Assembly: GCA_963662155.1 (NCBI GenBank)
Contig: OY759273.1
Coordinates: 28,868,566-28,932,565 of the forward strand
DNA: 64,000 bases
Source of the DNA: Lamellibrachia columna
Taxonomy: Eukaryota > Annelida > Polychaeta > Sabellida > Siboglinidae
Direction of reading: 5' to 3'
Notes under the pieces: generated by a model
What the model was told of the DNA's origin: nothing
Databases searched by the model: none
The model's input: only the letters and a program-made list of their open reading frames with translations
Made by a program: the position numbers and the translations under genes
Shown: positions 43,601-58,600 of the stretch, piece by piece
Position numbering within the stretch: position 1 is the stretch's first letter
Layout of the letters: each line of letters begins with the position of its first letter

Positions 43601-46600
43601 GACGAACTTTTGTATTCGAGCCATGAGAATTGCTTTAGCCAACGCGGCTGAAATTCTCGTTTCCTCTCACACGCATCGTACCTACGCGTATGCGCAACTT
43701 TATCATCGGCACTCAGTTTTCTTTTGGGGGTTGGACCCCTTTTATGAAATTCCACACGATTTCGAAAGGAAACGCAGAAGATCGACGGGTAAAAAGTTAG
43801 TACTGTTCAGTGTATTATATTTGCACCCGTGTGCACGGATGTTCGACTACGTTGCAGCGAGTAGTAGCTGCTCATTTACGAAATCGGATATACCGGGAAC
43901 GAAGATTAAACATTTTATTTTTCGATACTATGTGTTACGTTTAATTAATCAAATTGCTTGCATTTATATTGTTACAAAACGAGCGGAAAATAGCTACTCG
44001 CCCGGGGGACTAGTGCAGGCCAAAGGTTACTCATCCCCAGGAATTTCTACTCGCCTCGGGTGAGGGGGCGAGCGTTAAGTTCGATACCTGTATATGCATC
44101 ATGTTTGAACCAATTCACTATTATTGAACCTATCATCGTTACATAAAACTTGTCAAAACACTGCCTCACCAGCGCCAACGTTGCTACTAACCTTGTTACC
44201 TTTGATCTCCGACACGCGACCTCTGTGCCACGAGTCCTTCTCTCCAGGACAGAGCACGAGAACGCCGGGATTTACTGGATGCACGGTGGTTGCAAGCTTT
44301 GACATTTCTCTGTGACACACAACCAGAAAACACAATGTGAAGACGAACAACAGAAACCGTGACCATTCAAACAAACAGCAACTGTTCAGAGACTCAGCAG
44401 ATTCAGCTTGTGTCACATGGTTGTCTTTAAAAATTGGTCATTCCATATGAAAATCCGATTTTAATGACCCTTGGCATACATGTTGGACTTGTGAAAGAAA
44501 TAGTTTTGGAGCTATTGTATATTAACCCATTAGGCCCCAGCATTTTATTAAAACATATTCCCCTGTTCCCAGGATTTCTCGCAATTTTTTTGCAATTTTA
44601 CCTCCTTGTGTTCAAAAATCTGTAGCAAAAACTATTCAATATTTAACAAGATTTGCCATCCAAGCCAAAGGCCCAGATGGCAAGTGGACAAGGAAGCCAT
44701 TGGCTTATCGAGAGTCCAACAATGTTCATCTACTTATAGCCCGCCCTCCTGAGATATGTGTCAACCTTGTTTTTAAACATATTCACGCTGCTAGCAGTTA
44801 CACAATCTGTAGACAATTTGTTCCATTCATTTATTGTCCTCTGTGAGAACGAGTGCTTCCTGATGTCCAATCTACATTGATCCTTTACTAATTTTACCTC
44901 ATGTCCTCTAGTTCTGCTATCCTTCTTGAGTGAGAAAAACATATTTCTATCAATATTTTCATACCCATTCAATATCTTAAAAACTTCAATCTGATCTCCT
45001 CTTAACCTCCTTGTCTCTAGAGTTGTTAAACCACATTCTTTCAGGCGTTCTTCATAACTAAGGTCTCTCAGTTCTGGAATCATTTTAGTTGCTCTCCTTT
45101 GTATGCGTTCAAGCGTATCTATATCCTTCTTACGATATGGTCTCCATGCTTGTATACAGTATTCTAAATGAGGTCTAATTATTGCTTTATAGAGGTATAA
45201 TTAACTTTTTTCCCTTGTATGTTATGTTTCTTCTAATCAATCCAAGAATTTGATTACCCTTTGAAGCTGCAATACCACACTGCTCTGAAACTTTCATATC
45301 AGCGCTTATTGTAACTCCCAAGTCCTTTTCTTTTACAGTAGTACCCAGAACAGTATCTCCCATTTTATAGTTTACATTCAAGTTCCTATGTCCTGTATGT
45401 AGGCATTTACATTTCCCAAAATTGAACAACATCTGCCATTTCTCAGACCATTTCACTAATCTGTCTAGATCGTTTTGTAAATGTTGTTTATCACCATCAG
45501 TATTAACCTTTCTAAACAGTTTTGTGTCATCCGCAAATTTCAGTACGTTACTTGTTATACTGTCGTCCAAGTCATTGATATAAATTAAGAATAATATAGG
45601 TCCTAATACTGATCCTTGAGGTACCCCACTCAAAACCGATTTCCAATTTGAAACTTCTCCATCTACTACAACTCGTTGTCTTCTGTCAGTCAGCCATTGT
45701 TCTATCCAGTCAGTTATGCTATCCCCGATACCATGGGCTTTTAATTTAAGTAGTAATCTTTGATCTTTGAAATATTGACAATTACAAGTTGCGTTTATTT
45801 TGGAGAGTAGTAATTTCTCCACATGCCTGTACACATAGAAATAGAATATATTCATAAAATGTTGACACTTGATCACAATTTGTAAAGACAAAATAGTAAG
45901 TTTGTTAAAACTTTGAAAGTTATTCTACCTTGCGACTGACATTTGACAATGATCCCATGCTATTACCCTACGCAACCCAATGAAAAAAATATAGCTATAT
46001 GTGTTAGCTTTGCACCATTGAAAAATTATAAAATTCTGACGGTTATTTTTCAAGTTACACCATATTTTGTCATGAAAAATATAGAAATAAAAATTTACAA
46101 CACATTTTACAGGACACCTACTTGAACTGAGAGAGCATGTGTTGGTGGGGCATGAGGACAGGCCACCTACTTGAACTGAGAGAGCATGTGTTGGTGGGGC
46201 ATGAGGACAGGACACCTACTTGAACTGAGAGAGCATGTGTTGGTGGGGCATGAGGACAGGATACCTACTTGAACTGAGAGAGCATGTGTTGGTGGGGCAT
46301 GAGGACAGGATACCTACTTGAACTGAGAGAGCATGTGTTGGTGGGGCATGAGGACAGGACACCTACTTGAACTGAGAGAGCATGTGTTGGTGGGGCATGA
46401 GGACAGGACACCTACTTGAACTGAGACAGCATGTGTTGGTGGGGCATGAGGACAGGATACCTACTTGAACTGAGAGAGCATGTGTTGGTAGGCACGCTCG
46501 GCAAGCGAGTCTCGGACCAACTCTACCCAGAACTGACCGTTCTTCTGCAGGTCACTGGTCACTCTCACTTGGAACTCTCCGCCTGCATATGATGGGACAA

Positions 46601-49600
46601 TATTACTCCCTCAAGCTAGACAACAAACTATTCTGGCTTCCCCATTAGTGAATCTCATCCCCCAATATCAGGCCTGGCTTCCGTTACAATGGTCAATTAC
46701 AAAGATTAATAAAATGTCATGATTACATCGCTTTAAAAAACTAATTACAATTACAGTACTTCATAAATTTCAATGGTTCATAGGTTGAGCACAACTATTT
46801 GCCATACTTGGTAAGTGTTTTATACAACTGTGCATGTCAAACAATATCACATGAATCATCTCCAATACAAGAGAAAAGTTTTAAAGGCATATCTCAACAG
46901 TTGTGTACGTTCCTGGCTAAATCACAGTTTATACCGCTCACTTTCAATCATTCCTCCATGAGATTCCATGTTCGAAATGAAAAACAGCCTAATACAGATA
47001 GGGTCTAAATAAAATGATCAGGAAATAGAGGGTGAAATACCGTGGTAGAGCTTGGCTTTTGGCAGCACATTTTCAATTGGTGGACCCTTTGACTTTGGTT
47101 TGCATCCTGCTGGCTTGGTGCTGCAGTGGGCTGGGCTGTCTGGGGAGACGACTTTCTTTGGAGCTAAGTCACTGTTAGCTGGCTCTGAAACACAACCAGA
47201 AGCTGACAGTGGCAACAAGAGAAACACCACAGGACCTGATACTACAGGAGCAACAAGAGAAACACAGGACCTGATACTACAGGAGCAACAAGAGAAACAT
47301 GGGACCTGATACTACAGGAGCAACAAGAGAAACATGGGATCTGATACTACAGGAGCAACAAGAGAAACATGGGACCTGATACTACAGGAGCAACAAGAGA
47401 AACATGGGACCTGATACTACAGGAGCAACAAGAGAAACATGGGATATGATCTACAGGAGCAACAAGAGAAACCCGGGACCTGATACTACAGGAGCAACAA
47501 GAGAAACACGGGACCTGATACTACAGGAGCAACAAGAGAAACACGGGACCTGATACTACAGGAGCAACAAGAGAAACATGGGATATGATCTACAGGAGCA
47601 ACAAGAGAAACATGGGACCTGTTACCAGGGCATCACATTTGAGGTGAGCGATCGCTCTCACTCCCTATCGCTTGCGCAAATCAATAACCTAGGAAGCGAT
47701 TTATCGCTCGCGTCAATTGTTAAAATCGTTCGCTGCCTGCAAGGGTTCGTCTTGACAAGTAGTTTCTTGAGTATTAGATTCACTAGGAAAGTCTAACCTC
47801 TTTATAACGCAGTGTTCGGGCTCCAATATTCACATAACATCTGTCACCGGCGATGGCAACTGCAGCCTGCTGCACAAAGATTGCAAGAACGCCATCGAAG
47901 ATATGCTGGCCGCGCGGTTTATAAAAAGTTTTCAAATGAGTGGACTAACGTCGATATGTATTATGTTTAAATGGCACATAATGTTGTATGTCGAACTGAA
48001 TAAAATACATGTATACATGTACAGTTATGGAATAGTTAAGGGATCAAAAATATTTCGCTACGATCTGATTGACCAACTATGCTGTAATGGGAATTGAAAA
48101 TAATAACCTGGATCTGAACTACCGAAAATGTATATGAGTTGAAATGGAGTGTAAAAGTTGATTAGACATTGAAAACGATAATTTTAGTAATTGTTCCACT
48201 TCGTCTTCAAACCACTCTGAAGACATAAATTCACGACGCACATCTCCAGTACCACTTAACATTGATTCACTGTTTTATGTGCAGATGACATATTTTTGCG
48301 CACCGAGTTTGAGTTGTGCGTTTGGCATCATGATGCAATGGAAGCATGCCATTTCACCCCAGTTTATATTGGTGTTGCCTAATAAGCTGCATTTATGAGT
48401 TATGACTATACATCTAATTCTTATACGTGGCATATTTGTGAATCTCAATTGCAATTTTCAAACCCCCTAAGCGAAGTCGCACACGAAACCAGTACCGTGT
48501 CGTGGCCTTGGCCCGGGCACAGTACACTGCCACTGGCTTTGCCTGGGCTATGCCTATGGTAATCGGTGACATGTTGCAATTCAAAACCGTTTCACCAATT
48601 GCAATGTATGGGGTTTACTAAAGTAAATTTTTTTATTTGTACAAAAGTCAGCGCCAAGAAGCACCAATTAAAATTTCATGGCGATAACGACAGAATCCGA
48701 ATGAGAAATGGTGGTGCCACCACGGTAAAAAAACTAACGAATCGCTCGTCTAAATTAATTTGGCATATTTAGGCGAGCAACAAGAGAAACACGGGACCTG
48801 ATACTACAGGAGCAACAAGAGAAACACGGGACCTGATACTACAGGAGCAACAAGAGAAACACGGGACCTGATACTACAGGAGCAACAAGAGAAACACGGG
48901 ACCTGATACTACAGGAGCAACAAGAGAAACACGGGACCTGATACTACAGGAGCAACAAGAGAAACATGACATAATCCCACAAGATCTGAGTGTACACGGT
49001 CCTACTTCTTTCACTTTGCAGCACACATAACCTATCACTACCGTTCCAGAAAACAAGAGACATCTGTCTCTCACTTCCAGAGGTAAATCTAGTGTTATGG
49101 ATTGTGCCAATTGATAAGACAGTCCCCAGCTTTCTCATGTTCTCCGACTTCCAAACACTCCAGCACTTGTTAACAAAACCCCTCTGCCACCAACATTTAC
49201 AGCTCTTAATGATTACTTGCGACCCGGCATCATTTCGCCAGCATCTAAGGAATACTTTTTGAAACATTTACATCTGTTGGCGTATCAAGCAATATCTGAC
49301 TGACGATATGAAGTTCTAAGATCAGTCAACCCTATTAGTTACACAACTAATGACAATTCGAAAACTAGAACACATTAGACTACATTGTAATTGAAGTTAC
49401 ACCAATTCCAGAGTTGGAATTGTTTTTTTAAAGTATTTGGAATTGACGAAAATGTATTTGGTTTTTCAATATTGAATATTATAATTATATATTTCTTTTT
49501 AAAATAATTAAGATGTGCATGTAAATATAATCTAACCATGTGAAAGGTCATTCAAATAGCAGCATGAAACATAAAGTATCATAGATTAAAATAAGTTAGG

Positions 49601-52600
49601 CTGAACATAAACTATCTAACTATCATCAAGCTAGCATATGTTTTTATGTTAACGGTTTTTCTCCTAGACAGCTTGCACCTCGGGCGCCAAACTTTCAGGG
49701 ATCAATCTACAACCACACGAATGAAACATAAAGCCTTAATTTTCGAAATAATAATCGAAATACCCCGTATATCAAGGGTTCTTAGTGGTTTTTATGGTAA
49801 AAAGTTCACTACGTAAAATGTTAACTTTCAACAATCACAGAAACCATGTGTGCGCACGTGCAGCGAATACTTTGCTACGTAAAGCGCCATCTGGGCGATT
49901 TATATTATGTAAAATGTTACCTTCCAACAATCGCAGAAACCACACGCGTGCGAGGTGACTACTTCGTCTAGTCATATTCATAAAAGCAATCACCTATTTG
50001 GTAAACATTGCTACCATGACTGTCACATATGAACTACAAAGTTATCCTGGGGATGGGCATTTTTACTACTATAAGTAATTCAAGATCAATTAAATTAAGA
50101 ATACAATAGTAGACAACAGTTAGATACAGCACATACGTTTCATGAAAATGGCCCCTGCTCTATCCATCTTGTACCTACCTTCTGAATTTTCTGCCAGTTT
50201 CGATGCGTGTTTGTCATGCAGGTTGTCATGTCTGTTCCCAGATGTGTTACTGTTACAGTCAGCCATCTGACACTGTTTGTGTTCTGAGTCCACAGGTAGT
50301 GACGCGCCACTGACACCAGTGCTCTCGACTAGCGCATGTATTGTCGGCAGAGTCGGTGATGATGCTCGGTACGATTTGACACTGTCAACACTTATGTCAT
50401 TGCCAACTGACAACACGTCGGTGTGTGTATCGTCTTCCTGTCCAGGGGTGTCATCGTCCAAACTGACCGACAGACAGATGTTACCGATGACCAGAGGAGC
50501 CTCTTCAATGGTGTCAGCAGTGCCATCAGTCTGCGGAATGCTGGGGACTGTGTCAGTCAGGACACAGTCGCAACAAGCATCGCTAGCCGGCGATGTCACC
50601 ACAATATCCGAGACCAATGCATCGACACAGCCCTGCTCACAGCTCGGTGACATCTCAACGTTGTCCTCCCCTGTTCCGGCGACGTCATCTGCGACCACTA
50701 ATTCTGGTGACTCGTCCACTGTTGTGACCGGCTCAGACAATTCAAAGTCTTGGTCAGTTCCTGGACACGGCTGGTCAGTGTTGGTGTCTGTTTCCAGTTC
50801 TATCACAGCTGCAGATGCTATATCGTCGGTGGCGCCATCTTGTGGCACAACATCGCCACCCTTTGGCAGAAAAATGCAGCCACTGGATGCCAAGGTAGTG
50901 GCGTCATCATTCGCAGAGGAAATCACATCAGTTTCTAGCAAATGAGTACTGTAATCATGTTGCAAACCAGTAGCATCACCATTCAATGACGAGACAGAGT
51001 GGTCACACTGTGACAAGGCAACGGCGCCATCTTGTGACGGGGAAGCTGCACTGATGGGGAGGACACATGTACCTGCAGGTGACACACCCGCTGCTTCGGC
51101 ACAGACAGATGACAAGTCAACCGGGGCAGTTGCATCTGGCGCATCTCCTGACTGTTCCCCTTCCGTTGTGCAATTCTGCGTTTCGGCACCACTGCCCGTT
51201 GTTGCGTCGATCGCCTGACCTGAGTCATCTCTCGTGGCCGAGCTACAAGCGTTGTCATCACCCTCCGCTGAGTCAACTATTGCTGGGACACCATCAACAG
51301 TGTCCTCCGCCAGGCGGACATGTTCAAGTCCGAGTGCTGGGAGAACGCGTGACTGCGCAATACCGAGTTTGTCCGGGCCGCCGTCTACATCATCGGTGGG
51401 GGCCATGTCTTCTTCAACTACTTGCTGCTCCTCGGCATCAGGAACGCTAGTGGCCTCAGGCTTCCGCTGCCGCTTGAGCTTGCGTTCACGCTTTGCTTGT
51501 CGCTTCAGTTCTGCTTCCTCAGCCTTCGTCGGGCGATCACGCCTCATGCCACCCCCACTGCCGAGTATTGCCGAGATCTGTGCGAGGTTCGACATCTGGT
51601 CCTCGCTAGCGAGACGTCGTGACATGCTGCCACCAGCAGCCGACATTGGCGTATCACTAGCGCCTTTCACCCTCCCTGGTGCCGGGGTGCCTGACGAAGG
51701 GCTCACGTTGGCATAACGGATGTCCTTGCATGTGATTGTTGACTTTGGATTATTGTCCTCGATCACTGGAACACATACAAAATACTAAACTGTCTTGAAA
51801 AGCTGATGTCATTTTAAAATTAGTGATTTCAAGATGTTTTCAAGATAATCTGACAATGTTTTCTCAGCATCTCCCTGAAGGATTATATCCCAGATAAAAA
51901 TTTTTTTCCCCTCTTTCAAACCTTAAAAACTCTAGTACATACAACTTGTGAAAGTGATCCGGCATTGAAAGCATAAGAATTTCAGCTTTTGACATTCATA
52001 AAGAAATCTACAACCTTTATAAGCAAGGAGGAACTGTGCATCCTTCGCCGATAGGCAGCACTTATCACATAAGTTCATTGCGATTACGTACCACAGAATT
52101 CATACTACAGAAGATCCACACTTTTGTAAATAAATGTCTAAGATAAATTCTAAGGATATGGTAGCCAGAAACAATTAGCAATGAAGCACTATTGGAGAAA
52201 TCAAATTGGAAGAAAGAAGTGGAGACAAGACAGGCGTGCACGCGGAAGCCTCAGGGCAAAAGGAAAAGGTCAACAAACACCAGAAGAAACAATAGAAGCA
52301 GAGATGTCAAAAGCAGAACACAAATGGAAAGAGCTGGAAGCCCAGGCCCAAAACCGTGTCCAGTGGAAAGGAGTCGTTGATGGTCTATGCTCTGCTGGGG
52401 GAGTGAAAAGACTTAAGTCTTGTTTTGGATGCATGTGATTGAATGTGTGTGTTAAGTGGAGCCCTTGCATGTTACCTCATTCCATTTCTTATGGGTACTG
52501 TAAATATAAAATTTTCTGTTAAATGCAACAAAACCAAACCTTTTTCCATAATCAGGGCATTGACATCATTAAACGTTCCATCTGGAAGGGGAACTTTGAC

Positions 52601-55600
52601 GTCAGTCAGCCATGCGTCAACTCCGTCCCTCTTCACCTGTTCACACCCAACAAAATTTTTTTTTTTAACCTGATGCACCCTGAACACCTGAAATTTCGGT
52701 GTTGGGATGTAGTGTTCATATTGATCGCTATGTGGCGCCACACTCGTTTGCTTTGGTTATGCTGTTGGTGCCCGGATGAAAACAGGGCATTGCATCTGTT
52801 GGGTTTTACATCCGATAATTCGGATGTAAATGACATTAGTAGCGGTCAAAACAACAACATCGATGTGTCAATGATGTGTTTTTACTGTATTCATTGTCTT
52901 TTGACGTAACATTTGACTCACATTTGCAGAATTACTGCATTTATATTCCTTGAATTTTTCTTTTCTTTTCCATCAGTTATTATACTACAATACATGGTGT
53001 GCTCTGATATATATGTCAATAGATTACATGTACCTATGAAACATTCATTATTATGCATTTTGTGAACAGTTTTGTGTGCTTTATATGTATATATGCGATC
53101 AACCAAAATCATAGTACTTGCATGCTAATTGTAATATTTCACAGGTAAATGCAGATATTATTATAATTTCTCTTGCTGCTCATAGAGGACATGTAGGCCT
53201 ACCTTGCAGTACCAAACTTGCCTCATTTTGTGCTTTATTGTGTCCATGAGTGACGAAATAAAACTAGATTTCGTATTTAATTTTTCACTTTGCGATTGTT
53301 TACATATGCTAATTAGCCACAGTTAATCATAACATTAATAGTGTTATTACCATTGGTAAGATAAATATTCTGTGATTCAGAATATGTATATATTGTAAGG
53401 GTTTTGATGAAGACTTTACATCTTACAGTGCATTTCATAATCCCATGGGTTGAAACAAAATCAACTCCCCCAGAAATTCAGGGCTTATCAGGTTAATGAA
53501 CTTGTCAATTGCAAGAATGCCACACACTTAACTTAAACAATACAGTCAAACCTATCTGAACAATTTAAGTGCTACATTTCTGGTCAGTTACCAGTGTATA
53601 CTGAGTTTCATTTTAGTTTTCAGTGAAATTGAGTAACAATGAATGAATGAACCAATACCAAGTACCAATAAATAAATAATAAAAAATGTGCACCGTAGGT
53701 TGCACTAATTACGTAAGTTATAAAAAACACCACTGCGTAAGCGCACAATCATAATTAGTGGTGTAAAAACCCACTTCCAAGGGAAAAAAAAAACCAGATT
53801 TCCTTGATAAGTGTCACTGCATGAAACCATTTATGTACCCATATTATCGTTCAACATGATGAAGGTTTTTCCGAAAACAATTTATTCCAATGCAAGGTGA
53901 AACAAACACAACCGTTACATCGCGACAATCAACACATGCACCAACAACTAATGCTAGCATGTCAAACCATCACGTAAAAATACCCCAAATAGTTTTAGTT
54001 GTTTTTTACAATGTAAACACATAGCAGAGCAACTACATTGGCACAGAGCTGAGATACTAGAAAAGAATCTAATTTGGCAGCTGTTATAATTATTAATCGC
54101 ACTACACATTTATTTTTTTAAATCTTGTTAAGATGGTGAATTGGTAATTGAAAGGTTTTGATGTTAAAAAGAACTATTGTTATATATTTTTAGGATCTAA
54201 TGTTATCTTCAGGAACTTTTATATTCTATATTCTGCAATAAAAATTGCTATATACAGTCGCACGTTATTCTGCAGATTCGGATATAAGGTGGACTCCAAT
54301 TTTCTGCCACCAGGGGAAAATAACAAATTGGTTTGTCTTTCGGGGCGTTCATGATCGTCACCGCATTGACCTATTTCCTAACTAGCACTAGTTTTGTGTG
54401 ATGTACTCCTAGTGTTTGTCAAGCCTACTTAGAATTGCTTTGACAATTCTCAATAAACATTAGATGAACAATGCTCTGTGCTGCCACCAGCATCAATCGC
54501 TGACGCTGGCTTCCTTTCGGCGATGTGTAAATTGCAATCAAGATTCACAAATACGCTTCGTGCAAAAATTATGGTGGTGCATCATGAATTTTTTGCTTCA
54601 GTCGAGATCAGTTGAAAGACGGTTGTGAAGTGAAACAATTATTAATTCTACCTATTGTCGTTTTCTATGTTTAATCAGCTTTCATACTGCGTTTGTCAAC
54701 TAATATACTTTTTCGGCTGTTCAGATCCAAGTTATTATTTTTAATTCGTAGGTCTACTGGTCCAGTACATCGTCATCATAGCAAATCCAAAATATTTTAT
54801 TCAGTTCAATATTCAACAGGGTGTGACAGTAAAAAAATAATACACATTAACACTTGTTGACTTGTTTAATAAGTTCTATAAACTGCGTATTGTGTCAGTG
54901 GCTCCGATAGCGTTCTTGGATTTGGAGCAGTGGGTGGCGATCGCTGCTGTTTAGTAGCACCCTGGTGGCAGATATATAACAAGCCTTGACTGTACCTTGC
55001 TATAAGGAAGCCCACCAACTGACGAATCACTCACTTGTTTCTGGAATGTCATGTTGAGCACTGTGTCGCCTGTGGCATCACTGAACGCCCAGCGTGCTTC
55101 GTTTGGCAGAAGTTTCTCGAGCGTCTCCTGGAGGCAACATCTCATGGCCTGCAGGAACAACAAACAGGCACATTTCTCCAGGGACACAAGGCAGGTTTAT
55201 TGCAGTTTGTGTCATCATAGTTGCGGCACATTCCCCTTCACTCTACTTCAGCTTAAATTTAACCAGCTTCTTTTCTCAATTGTGGGGGAACTTGTGCTTT
55301 TGGGTTTTGGGTTTAAGCAATTTTTTATGTATTTTTGTGGGCCTGGATTCTAACTGCTAATTTTGAGCTGTGCTTCGGCTCAAATTCTAGGCACATACAG
55401 AGCATTAATATCTATACACATATGCATCAGATTGGGGAAACGGTTCAGTACTTGAGCATCAATTCCAGGTGACACTTCTGTCCACAAGCGACATACTGCA
55501 ATGTCTTGTGGACAACCCAGGGACCATGGCAGACAGCATTTCTGCTACATGGCGTCTGCGTGATTAATGTCGGTCGTAGTGAAGGTTTGCTGGATTCGGA

Positions 55601-58600
55601 AAAACAATTTTTAATCTTGACAATTTCTTTTCAATCACAAATTCAACACCGTGAATTCTCTTCAATAAATTGACTAATTATCATGTGTATTACGATAACG
55701 ATTATGTGTATTACGATGCATCGAAGAAATAAATGGTTGTCTTTAGTTCATCAGTTCTGGCATCCAGTAGCTCTGCCCCTGACAAGTCAGTAGATGAGTG
55801 CAGGAGATCCATGAAGCGGTTATGCGTGAATAACATTGATCCGTCCGGTGGCACTTACCTGCTGGTGGCAGCGTGGCACGAGCGAGTCACTGGCAGGAAG
55901 AATGTTCGCGTGCGTCACATTCTGAGTGTTACCGTAGTCAGTGAAACGAACTGTTGAGCCATTCTGTAACACAACACATCTCTGTTCTGCAACACAACAT
56001 TTCTACGCTCTTGTAACTCAACACATCTGCTGTGTAACACAACACGTCTCAGTTCTGCAACACAATGCTGTCCTTAACACGTCACTGTTCTTTAACATCA
56101 CTGCTATGAAACAACACATTGCTGTTCTTCAAAATGGCACATTATATTGAAATTAATTAATTAATTCCATAATCACATTATTATACAACTGGGGCTTCTT
56201 CAAGAATGGTTGACTATGCATATTAACTAACCCTTGAAGACTTAGTATCCTCCACGCATCCGCGGTACCACTTGTGATCTGCGTCATACAGAGCATACAC
56301 ATCGTCACCAACTGTCGGCTGTGTGCCCGAGTCATCAAATGACTTCCACGCAGGGTTCTCTATGTACACCTTCCTGCACGGGGCGCATAAGTATACATGT
56401 ATAATTATCGTGATTAAGAAAGATTGACAACAAGGGCTAAAGCTTCATACTTTTCAGTTGTCCACTAACAGAGAGGGCTAGAGCTTCATACTTATACACT
56501 AACACAGAGGGCTAGAGCTTCATACTTATCCACTAACACAGAGGGCTAGAGCTTCTGTTACAACATCAACAGGTAGTTAGTAGGTAAAGAACCAAGATAA
56601 AAGTAAAAGGTTGACAAGTTAAACTTATTCTCTGTCTGCATGATGACAGACTAATGTACACACAGAGTTCATCCCACTAGCGTATTTGTGGATGTAATAG
56701 AAACCAGTGTATATTGTAATATGTGTGGGCGAATATCATACGGAATCACACTAAATATTTATATCAAGCATGGCACGTCTGGATTTTTGGGTTGACAAAT
56801 TCAATTCATGCAAAGATGCCATCAGAAACAAAAACTTTTAGAAAACAAAAACTCAGGGAACCCACAGTGACAGGACATGCAGTGATAACACATGCTAATT
56901 TGCAGACATTTTTGTGGACTTGTTTGTGTGTTTACTAGTCCTGCAGTGCAATAAAGAAAACACAAGATATTTTCAAACCCCGCAACAGACCACAAACATT
57001 GACTAGACTCATTTCTTTCAAACAGCATTTCATATATTGTTGACAAACACTGTAGTAGCTCCACTCATTGTAATTTCATATCTTGCTGACAAACGCTGTA
57101 GTAGCTCCACTTACATTAGTTAGTAATATTGTGAAAACTTCATATGATTATTCAATATACAATTACTATATATTTTAAAGTTATTATTTATGTATATTTA
57201 CTTCATTATTTTTTTATTAATTATTATTTTATATTGCAATATTGTGTTATTTTTATTCTTAAATAATTAGTAGTACTAATGGCATGTTAACCTATTTATA
57301 TAGCAGTTTTAGACAATGCTATTAATGTTTAATGCTAAGACGAAGTGTCAACATACCTGATTAGTGTGCTGAGTCGGTGCAGCTTACTCTCGACTTCCTT
57401 CGTGAAGCGCGGCACTACCCAGAAGACGCTGTTCCTCATCAGTGGACCTGACACGAACGCTTCTATCATGGGTTTCTCCTCGCCATCTGCAAAACGGCAC
57501 CCGAAAACAAATGAGTTATGAGCTAGCAATGATATGGACACCAGTGAATTTTGCCCAATTTGTCAGTCGGCATGGTGCTGCACAATTCAGTTGTATAAAC
57601 ACCTGAGCCAGCTCGATTTTGTCGGGGAGGTGACCCTGATTTTGAAGCAGTGGCCAATCAGCAACATGCAAAAGGTGAACCAGTCGTGACCTTTCGTCAT
57701 GGACAGACGTGGCAGTGTGAATGACATAAAAAAAATTACTTGAAATGTGTCCTCCGCATTCCAGTAGCTTTGTATATTTACTATCAACAATTATAACAAT
57801 TACATACATCTAAATTAGTTTTATTCATGGATAAAACTTCTATCTATTATTTAATCAATGCCATGTTTAAATTTTGATGGCTGTTTATAAGAAATAACAT
57901 TTTGGCAATGAGAAATCACAACACTCTGGAAATAAAAATGATACGGTCATCTCGTTTGAATTGTTGTGTTAACCTTCATATTCTCCAATCTCTAAAATAT
58001 TGTTCTGTGCAATATCTTAGGGGTAGTATAAAAAATGTGTCAACAAATGTTGCATTTAGAATATTGTAACTTTGAAAATTCACAAGAGAACAAATATTCA
58101 AATTCATAATTGTCGCACAAATGTGAATGAGGTATCATTTTGCTGCTAAAAAAGACTCATTATAATAAAATAATAACAACTACAGCATATAATCTTATAA
58201 TGGGAATATTACTATTTGAATGTCATAAAAAAAAGAAAACAACAATTAAAATGTTCACCCTGCCACTAGATAATTACCAAGTGGCTGTATGTCCCTATGT
58301 ACAATGGGGAAATTGTAGTTATACATATTAGCTAACAAAAAAATAATTAATCAAACATGTTTAGAACTTTCATTTTTATGTTGGACTATGCTGATTCAGG
58401 CAGGCCCATCGGTCCTGCATCGTTTACTGTGGCAGTGCAGGCTGTGGAAGCCGGCAGAAATCGTGATGTCAACTTGCTGATATTTACCTAAAAAAGCCAG
58501 CAACATCGTTCTGTCTGAACTAGTGTAATAATATATAATAATGATTCACTAATGCTGTCATGCAATTTGCCAAAATATTGATGCAGAAACTTAAAATAAT

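Noticed and set aside
43445..43651. Ser/Arg repeat frame on the plus strand (SASSSRRSASSSRR)
   Set aside because: Shadow of the Asp-Arg repeat of the minus-strand hAT-derived frame.
45187..45891. Host gene with a reverse transcriptase domain
   Set aside because: It is a 5'-truncated, frameshifted LINE in an intron.
50277..51450. Plus-strand frames of up to 222 codons
   Set aside because: They are shadows of the 528-codon Tudor-gene exon on the other strand, which is fixed by splice sites and frame at both ends.
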